Shown here piece by piece: positions 52,231 through 56,655 of a stretch of 56,655 nt of DNA; within the stretch, counting starts at the first letter, position 1; each line of letters opens with the position of its first letter. Below the pieces are notes generated by a model that was not told the origin of the DNA, ran no database searches, and worked only from the letters and a program-made list of their open reading frames with translations. The stretch is taken from assembly GCA_944323945.1 (NCBI GenBank), contig CALUUL010000006.1, positions 1 through 56,655 of the forward strand, read 5' to 3'. This DNA comes from Candidatus Gastranaerophilales bacterium (lineage in GTDB: Bacteria > Cyanobacteriota > Vampirovibrionia > Gastranaerophilales > Gastranaerophilaceae). The position numbers and the translations under genes are program-made.

Positions 52231-52348
52231 TTTATATCTCCTTAACTGTATTTTGTCGAATAAGTATTAAAATCATAATAAAAACATAACATTTTGTCAC
52301 GTCAATATTAATAAATTTAACTGTATTTAATGTTTTAACATATATGTT

Positions 52349-52549
52349 TTATTCGACAATTGCAGCATTTAGGTCTTCGACCATTTTATCTGGATCAATT
52401 CCGTGTACTTTCGCTCCTGCTTCTAAATTTTCATATCTTGCAGCAGCACAACCTATACAACCAAATCCGTATTTCTGAAACACTTCTATTGTCTCTGGAT
52501 GTGCTTGTAGTACTTCTATTATACCCATATCTTTTGTTATTTTTGTCAT
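52349..52549 (-). CDS. DUF1858-domain protein
   Basis: The 66-residue protein is a single DUF1858 domain: ITKDMGIIEVLQAHPETIEVFQKYGFGCIGCAAARYENLEAGA, then helix KMVEDLNAAI. The two cysteines in GCIGC could bind a metal or Fe-S cluster. Such proteins occur free or fused to hybrid-cluster or sulfur-related proteins in anaerobes; function is not established. The SD is AAGGA. Confidence 0.85.
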   Translation of the reverse strand: MTKITKDMGIIEVLQAHPETIEVFQKYGFGCIGCAAARYENLEAGAKVHGIDPDKMVEDLNAAIVE

Positions 52550-52624
52550 TATTATTTATCCTTTCCTTGATTATTCTTCCTTTTTCATTAAAAATTATAC
52601 ATCAAAAGTATTGGAAAGGTATAT

Positions 52625-52804
52625 ATGCTTAATTTTTTTATTGATGTTTTTTGTAAAGATACTATCATTGGTTTGTCTCAGTTTGATGATATTCGTAGAA
52701 ATCGTTTATATAAAAATAAATATTCTCCACTTTTTAAAAAAGTGAAGAATACTAAAGTAAATATCAATTCAAGTTTTATTGATCAGATTGTTTGTCATCC
52801 TTAA
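52625..52804 (+). CDS. 59-residue ORF of uncertain reality
   Basis: An open frame starts at ATG 52625 with GGAAAGG about 5 nt upstream and encodes 59 residues: a short hydrophobic start, IGLSQFDDIRRNR, and a basic centre KNKYSPLFKKVKN. It is the only plus-strand candidate in a minus-strand region, includes the terminator hairpin of the DUF151 gene, and overlaps that gene's end by 29 nt. No family is recognised. It may be a small antisense gene or a chance ORF. Confidence 0.3.
   Translation: MLNFFIDVFCKDTIIGLSQFDDIRRNRLYKNKYSPLFKKVKNTKVNINSSFIDQIVCHP
52722..52750 (-). terminator. Probable terminator of the map-DUF151 unit
   Basis: ATTCTTCACTTTTT and AAAAAGTGGAGAAT (minus strand) form a long A/T-rich stem with one G.U pair, 26 nt after the DUF151 stop, followed by a T-rich stretch. 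Confidence 0.55.
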
Positions 52805-53285
52805 GTAATTTCTCAAAATCTGATGGTTTTATACTCTGTATAAAATTTCTAAATTCTTGTGACTCGGCTTCATCTTTTTCGCTGTCACAAGATACGCTTC
52901 CATCTGCTAAAACCTTTGCTGATACAAAAATTGGTGCATCTACTCTTATTGCTACTGCTATAGCATCAGATGGCCTTGAATCTATCATAATTTCTTTTCC
53001 ATCCTCATTTGTTAGGTATATTGTTGAAAAATATGTTTCTTTTTCTACATCATTAATTTCAACTCTATCAACGTTGTATCCTGTTTTTTCTATAACATCA
53101 ATTATTAAGTCGTGAGTCATTGGTCTGAGTACTTTTATGTTCTCAATTTTTCTTATAATTGCACTTGCTTCTGCACTGCCTATCCATATAGGCAAAGCTT
53201 TTCTGTTATCTTTATCATTTAAAACGATTATAGGTGAACCACTTGCTGTATCGATTGCTATACCCATAACTTTCATTTCTATCAT
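52776..53285 (-). CDS. DUF151 (bifunctional nuclease-like) protein
   Basis: The 169-residue protein matches the DUF151/BFN family: VMGIAIDTASGSPIIVLNDKDNRKALPIWIGSAEASAI, RPMTHDLI, STIYLTNEDGKEIMIDSRPSDAIAVAIRVDAPIFVSAKVL. Plant members have DNase/RNase activity; bacterial function is unclear. It follows map by 11 nt and closes the adk-map-DUF151 unit. Confidence 0.9.
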   Translation of the reverse strand: MIEMKVMGIAIDTASGSPIIVLNDKDNRKALPIWIGSAEASAIIRKIENIKVLRPMTHDLIIDVIEKTGYNVDRVEINDVEKETYFSTIYLTNEDGKEIMIDSRPSDAIAVAIRVDAPIFVSAKVLADGSVSCDSEKDEAESQEFRNFIQSIKPSDFEKLLKDDKQSDQ

Positions 53286-53296
53286 TTCTTTTTCCC

Positions 53297-54049
53297 TTAT
53301 AGTAATTTTGTTAGTATTTCCGGTCCATCATCTGTTACATGTACTGTATGTTCAAAATGTGCTGAAGGTTTTTTATCTTTTGTTACTACAGTCCATTCAT
53401 CATCAAGAACTATTACATCATCACCGCCCAGATTTAGCATTGGTTCTATTGCAATTGTCATTCCTTTTTGTAAAATCAATTTATTGTTAGTTCTGTAATT
53501 GAATACAAATGGATCTTCATGCATTTCTCTACCGACACCATGTCCGCCGTATTGTCTTACTATTCCCAATTTATATTTTTTTGCAACATCTTCTATTGCT
53601 CCAGCGACATTTTCCAGTCTATCATTACTTTTCATATGCTCAAGTCCCGCAAATAATGATTCTTCAGTTGCTTTTAACAGCATTTTTTTATCTTCTGAAA
53701 TCTCACCAACTGCATATGTCCAAGCACTATCTCCAACAAAACCTTTATATGTTGCACCTATATCGATACTTATTATATCGCCATTTTTTAATACTACATC
53801 TTTAGATGGTATACCATGTACGACTTGTTCATTTATTGAAGCGCATATTGTCCCGGGAAATCCATGATAGCCAAGAAAAGTTGGGTCTGCTTTATTACTT
53901 TTTATTATCTTATATGCTATTTCATCAAGCTCTTTTGTTGTTACTCCTTCTTTAACAGCTTCTTTCATTGCTGCATGAACTAATGCTACAATGTTTCCCG
54001 CTTGTTTCATAAGATTAACTTCAAATTTTGATTTTCTATGTATAGACAT
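53297..54049 (-). CDS. map: Methionine aminopeptidase
   Basis: The 250-residue type I enzyme shows the metal ligands in SIDIGATYKGFVGDSAWT (two Asp), YGGHGVGREMHEDP (His), a later IAIEPML (Glu) and a final Glu near VTKDKKPSAHFEHTV. It removes initiator methionine from nascent proteins. Length and start (MSIHRKSKFEVNLMKQAG) are typical. It begins 1 nt after the adk stop, in the usual secY-adk-map order. Confidence 0.96.
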   Translation of the reverse strand: MSIHRKSKFEVNLMKQAGNIVALVHAAMKEAVKEGVTTKELDEIAYKIIKSNKADPTFLGYHGFPGTICASINEQVVHGIPSKDVVLKNGDIISIDIGATYKGFVGDSAWTYAVGEISEDKKMLLKATEESLFAGLEHMKSNDRLENVAGAIEDVAKKYKLGIVRQYGGHGVGREMHEDPFVFNYRTNNKLILQKGMTIAIEPMLNLGGDDVIVLDDEWTVVTKDKKPSAHFEHTVHVTDDGPEILTKLL

Positions 54050-54050
54050 T

Positions 54051-54707
54051 TTATTTTATTGCTCCTGTAAGATTTTTGTATATTGTATCTATATCTAAGC
54101 TTGCATCTAATTTTGTTAATAAACCTCTATCTGCATATAATTTGATTAGTGGCTCTGTTTGTTCAAAATATGTTGCAAATCGTTTTGTTGCAACTTCTTC
54201 AGTATCATCATCTCTTCTTGTTAATGTTCCGCCACATTTTTCACATTTTGTTTCATCTTTTAATTTCATTGTCTTTATATTATATATTGCACCACATTTA
54301 CTGCAAGAACGTCTGTTAACTAGTCTTTCTACTAATTTTTCTTGTGCTACTTCAAAATAAAATACTTGTGGCTTTATATTATTATCTTTGTCTATTTCTC
54401 CTAAAATTTCATCTAATGCATATGCTTGTTCTATACTTCTTGGATATCCGTCTAAAATAAATCCGTTTTTACAGTCATCTTTTAATAATCTGTTTTTTAT
54501 TATTTTCGATACTAATTCTATTGGAACTAGTTGTCCTTTTTCCATAAAACTATTTGCTAACTTTCCTTCTTCACTTTCTGAAGCAACTGATTCTCTTAAA
54601 AGCGAACCTGTATCAATATGTGGGAGATTATATTCTTTTGATAATATTTTAGTTTGTGTTCCTTTACCGCTCCCAGGTGGACCGATAAATATAAATTCTT
54701 TTTTCAT
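54051..54707 (-). CDS. adk: Adenylate kinase with zinc-binding lid
   Basis: The 218-residue protein has the P-loop GPPGSGKGTQ (8-17), DTGSLLRE, DGYPRS and the long lid carrying CSKCGAIYN...CEKCGG (about 135-158), the Cys4 zinc site of many Gram-positive and anaerobe enzymes. It interconverts ATP + AMP and 2 ADP. A terminator and an extended -10 promoter separate it from secY, so it can be expressed independently of the ribosomal operon. Confidence 0.96.
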   Translation of the reverse strand: MKKEFIFIGPPGSGKGTQTKILSKEYNLPHIDTGSLLRESVASESEEGKLANSFMEKGQLVPIELVSKIIKNRLLKDDCKNGFILDGYPRSIEQAYALDEILGEIDKDNNIKPQVFYFEVAQEKLVERLVNRRSCSKCGAIYNIKTMKLKDETKCEKCGGTLTRRDDDTEEVATKRFATYFEQTEPLIKLYADRGLLTKLDASLDIDTIYKNLTGAIK

Positions 54708-54743
54708 TTTCTTGTCCTCGTGTCTAATATTTCTAACTAATCT

Positions 54744-54752
54744 ATTATATCA
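54744..54752 (-). promoter_or_regulatory. Extended -10 promoter of adk-map-DUF151
   Basis: TGATATAAT on the minus strand, about 37 nt before the adk start, with a poor -35 (TTATTC at 17-bp spacing). It is placed after the secY terminator. Confidence 0.5.
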
Positions 54753-54770
54753 CATCAAATTTTTTTGAAT

Positions 54771-54798
54771 AAAAAAATGAACCCTTTCAGGTTCATTT
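54771..54798 (-). terminator. Terminator after secY
   Basis: AAATGAACC/GGTTCATTT (9 bp, 6-nt loop) followed by U7 on the minus strand, between secY (stop 54818) and adk. Confidence 0.85.
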
Positions 54799-54817
54799 CT
54801 TTTTTGATTTAAATTTT

Positions 54818-56161
54818 CTATTGTTTCAAAAAGCTTTCATAATTTTTGGGAAGTAAGTTTGTTCTGACTTGATTTATAAAGTCTAACGCAACTCCAACCA
54901 TAATTATTAATGAAGTAGCACCTATACCTTGTAGTGTAGTTATTCCTGTAATATTACAAGCTATGGACGGAATTAATGCAATAGTTGCTAAGCTTAATGC
55001 TCCAATAAATGTTGTTTTGCTTAAAATCTTATCTAATGCTTCTGCAGTTGGTTTTCCTGGTTTTATACCTGGAATTGATGATCCGTATTTCTTTAGATTC
55101 GTAGCAATTTCCTTTGGCTGTAGATTTGGAATAATAGATGCATAGAAGAATGTTAATCCAAATATAAGTAAAAAGTATATTATATTATATGTTATTTTTG
55201 ATGGACTTAAAAAATTAGATAAAGATACAATTATATTCCTTAATACTTCATTACTTATATTTGCTTGTCCAAATAATCCTAATATTGTTGTTGGAAATAA
55301 TAATATTGCTATTGCAAAAATTATTGGCATTACACCACCGGGATTTAGTTTAAATGGGATAAAAGTATTTGTTCCTCCGTATACTTTGTTTCCTACTTGT
55401 CTCCGTGGGTTTACAATAATTACTTTTCTTGCAGCTTCTTGCATAATAACTATAAATACCATTGTTGCAAAGAATATTGCTAATAATAATAGTAATCCTG
55501 GTTGTAATGATGAATTACCACTTACTAATGTTGCTGTTTGTCCTGCATAAAATGGTATCTTAGATATGATACCGCAGAATATAAGCATAGAAGCACCATT
55601 ACCAATGCCACGTTCTGTCATTAATTCTGCCATCCACATTGTGAATGCAGAACCTGCTGTAAGTATTACTATTGAGCCAATCCCAAATGCAATAATATTA
55701 ACATCAGGCATAATTGCACCACGAGCTGTTTTTACAAGATATACAACAAAAACAAGTGCTTGAATTGCAGCTATTATTATTGTAAAAACTCTTGTATATT
55801 GTGATATTTTTCTTCTGCCTGCTTCTCCTTCTTCTTTCTGCAATTGTTCTAGATATGGTATTACTACCGCTAATAATTGCATTATAATTGACGCTGTTAT
55901 GTATGGACCAATACCTAGTGCTATTATAGATACGTTCCCAAGTGCACCACCTGAGAACATATCCAAAAAGCCAATAAGATTATTTGTTGCAGCAAGATTT
56001 GCAAAATTCTGTCCATCAATTCCAAATAATGGTAATTGTGCACATAACCTAAAAATCATTATCATCACTAGTGTGAATATGATTTTTGTTTTTAAACCGG
56101 CAATATTTAAATTTGATAATATTGCCTGCAAATTTTGCTGATTTGGCGTATATTGTTGCAT
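54818..56161 (-). CDS. secY: Protein translocase subunit SecY
   Basis: The 447-residue protein has the ten-helix SecY layout. Marks include KIIFTLVMIMIFRLCAQLPLFGID (TM1), GGALGNVSIIALGIGPYITASIIMQLL (plug and TM2), GIGNGASMLIFCGI, IIVNPRRQVGNKVYGG and LNPGGVMPIIFA. It forms the protein-conducting channel of the Sec translocon. Start ATG 56161 overlaps the rplO stop by 1 nt (TAATG). The SRP RNA found elsewhere in the window feeds proteins to this channel. Confidence 0.97.
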   Translation of the reverse strand: MQQYTPNQQNLQAILSNLNIAGLKTKIIFTLVMIMIFRLCAQLPLFGIDGQNFANLAATNNLIGFLDMFSGGALGNVSIIALGIGPYITASIIMQLLAVVIPYLEQLQKEEGEAGRRKISQYTRVFTIIIAAIQALVFVVYLVKTARGAIMPDVNIIAFGIGSIVILTAGSAFTMWMAELMTERGIGNGASMLIFCGIISKIPFYAGQTATLVSGNSSLQPGLLLLLAIFFATMVFIVIMQEAARKVIIVNPRRQVGNKVYGGTNTFIPFKLNPGGVMPIIFAIAILLFPTTILGLFGQANISNEVLRNIIVSLSNFLSPSKITYNIIYFLLIFGLTFFYASIIPNLQPKEIATNLKKYGSSIPGIKPGKPTAEALDKILSKTTFIGALSLATIALIPSIACNITGITTLQGIGATSLIIMVGVALDFINQVRTNLLPKNYESFLKQ

Positions 56162-56613
56162 TATACTAACTGAGCCTTTCCACCTGCTTTTTCAATTTTT
56201 TCTTTTGCTGATTCTGTAAAGTATCTTGCGCATACTGTTACTGCTTTTGTTAATTCGCCATTGCCTAATACTCTTAGTGCTTCTGCTTTTGAAGATACTT
56301 TTCCAGCTTCTTTTAACGATTCTAATGTAATTTCGTCAGCTTGTATATTAGCCAAGTCACTTACATTAATTTCTGCATAACATAATGCATTAAAGTTTTT
56401 GAAGCCTTTTAATTTTGGCATTTGTCTGTATCCAGGCATCTGTCCGCCTTCAAATCCTCTTTTTGATGTCCTACCTGATCTCTGTCCTTCTCCATTGTTT
56501 CCACGGCAAGATGTTTTTCCCCAGCCTGATGATCTTCCACGACCTACTCGTTTTATTTTTCCTGTAGAACCTTCTGCAGGTCTTAAATCTTCTATTTTAA
56601 TTCTATCTGTCAT
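56161..56613 (-). CDS. rplO: Large-subunit ribosomal protein L15
   Basis: The 150-residue protein has the Gly-rich N-terminus of L15 (RVGRGRSSGWGKTSCRGNNG, GQRSGRTSKRGFEGGQMP) and the C-terminal globular part. The frame extends to GTG 56622, but this is within the SD AAGGTG; ATG 56613 is the start. It lies between rpmD and secY in the conserved spc-operon order. Confidence 0.96.
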   Translation of the reverse strand: MTDRIKIEDLRPAEGSTGKIKRVGRGRSSGWGKTSCRGNNGEGQRSGRTSKRGFEGGQMPGYRQMPKLKGFKNFNALCYAEINVSDLANIQADEITLESLKEAGKVSSKAEALRVLGNGELTKAVTVCARYFTESAKEKIEKAGGKAQLV

Positions 56614-56630
56614 TTTAATCACCTTTCATA

Positions 56631-56655
56631 CTACTCAGCTACTTTTAGTAAATGA
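56631..56655 (-). CDS. rpmD: Ribosomal protein L30, C-terminal fragment
   Basis: The last seven codons and stop (HLLKVAE, TAG) are present at the window edge. The peptide fits the usual L30 ending (HLVKVEE) and the conserved order rpmD-rplO-secY. Only the tail is visible. Confidence 0.6.

Noticed and set aside
51731..52270. 179-codon plus-strand frame opposite rplI
   Set aside because: Antisense of a certain ribosomal protein gene; Ser/Phe-rich composition is the expected shadow of a Lys/Glu-rich gene.

Overview
The window is very AT-rich and gene-dense. It most likely comes from a gut-type, non-photosynthetic relative of the Cyanobacteria (Vampirovibrionia/'Melainabacteria', Gastranaerophilales). 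This is inferred from three things: a cyanobacterial-type LdpA iron-sulfur protein, an outer-membrane beta-barrel implying a diderm envelope, and several proteins of no recognised family whose N-termini look alike. No photosynthesis gene is seen. Intergenic DNA is short, promoters often have (extended) TATAAT -10 boxes, 5' UTRs are short, and TTG/GTG starts are common when a strong Shine-Dalgarno (SD) is present.

Layout. 0-11.5 kb: a porin-like protein, a CNNM/CorC transporter-like protein, an unknown membrane protein behind an attenuator-like leader, an LdpA-HAD pair, a repeat protein ending in a J domain, a B12-type radical SAM protein with a small partner, and an EF-hand-like protein. 11.5-14.8 kb: an operon of PLP decarboxylase, radical SAM protein and EamA exporter. 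14.8-20.4 kb (+): ligA, a membrane protein, a SIMPL protein, a HisC-HAD fusion and hisB. 20.4-28.8 kb: DJ-1/PfpI, a possible Cys-His-Asp hydrolase, HNH nuclease, split chromate transporter, cysE-tyrS, wHTH, leuD, hpf and ROK kinase. 28.8-29.7 kb: tRNA-Met(CAU), a gene-poor stretch with degenerate repeats, and tRNA-Ser(GCU). 29.9-43.6 kb: AAA+ ATPase, a minus-strand operon pgi-WecG/TagA-split transketolase-ftsE-ftsX, then plus-strand thiL, a cytosolic UshA-like protein, Gfo/Idh, and CDP-alcohol phosphatidyltransferase-trmL-nnrD-TPR. 43.6-50 kb: a large-type SRP RNA with its own promoter, eno, a Bax-inhibitor-like protein, and a block of three paralogous radical SAM proteins followed by a D-lactate dehydrogenase-like gene. 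50-56.6 kb (minus): a second unknown membrane protein behind another leader, rplI, DUF1858, DUF151, map, adk, secY, rplO and the tail of rpmD.

The most interesting signal is at 4.04-4.22 kb on the minus strand. A 25-codon ORF with an SD contains tandem Trp codons, followed by two interchangeable hairpins, the second a terminator with a U6 tract. This is the layout of a trp-type transcription attenuator, yet the gene it precedes is an unknown multi-pass membrane protein. A second membrane protein of similar architecture (50.06-51.41 kb) also lies behind a short ORF, a mutually exclusive hairpin and a terminator. Together they suggest a lineage-specific family of membrane proteins under translation-coupled attenuation.

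The second theme is four radical SAM paralogues (12.4, 47.0, 48.0 and 49.0 kb). Each carries a conserved cysteine set before the radical SAM core, which looks like an auxiliary-cluster motif moved to the N-terminus.

All calls were made by reading the sequence. No database search or folding program was run.
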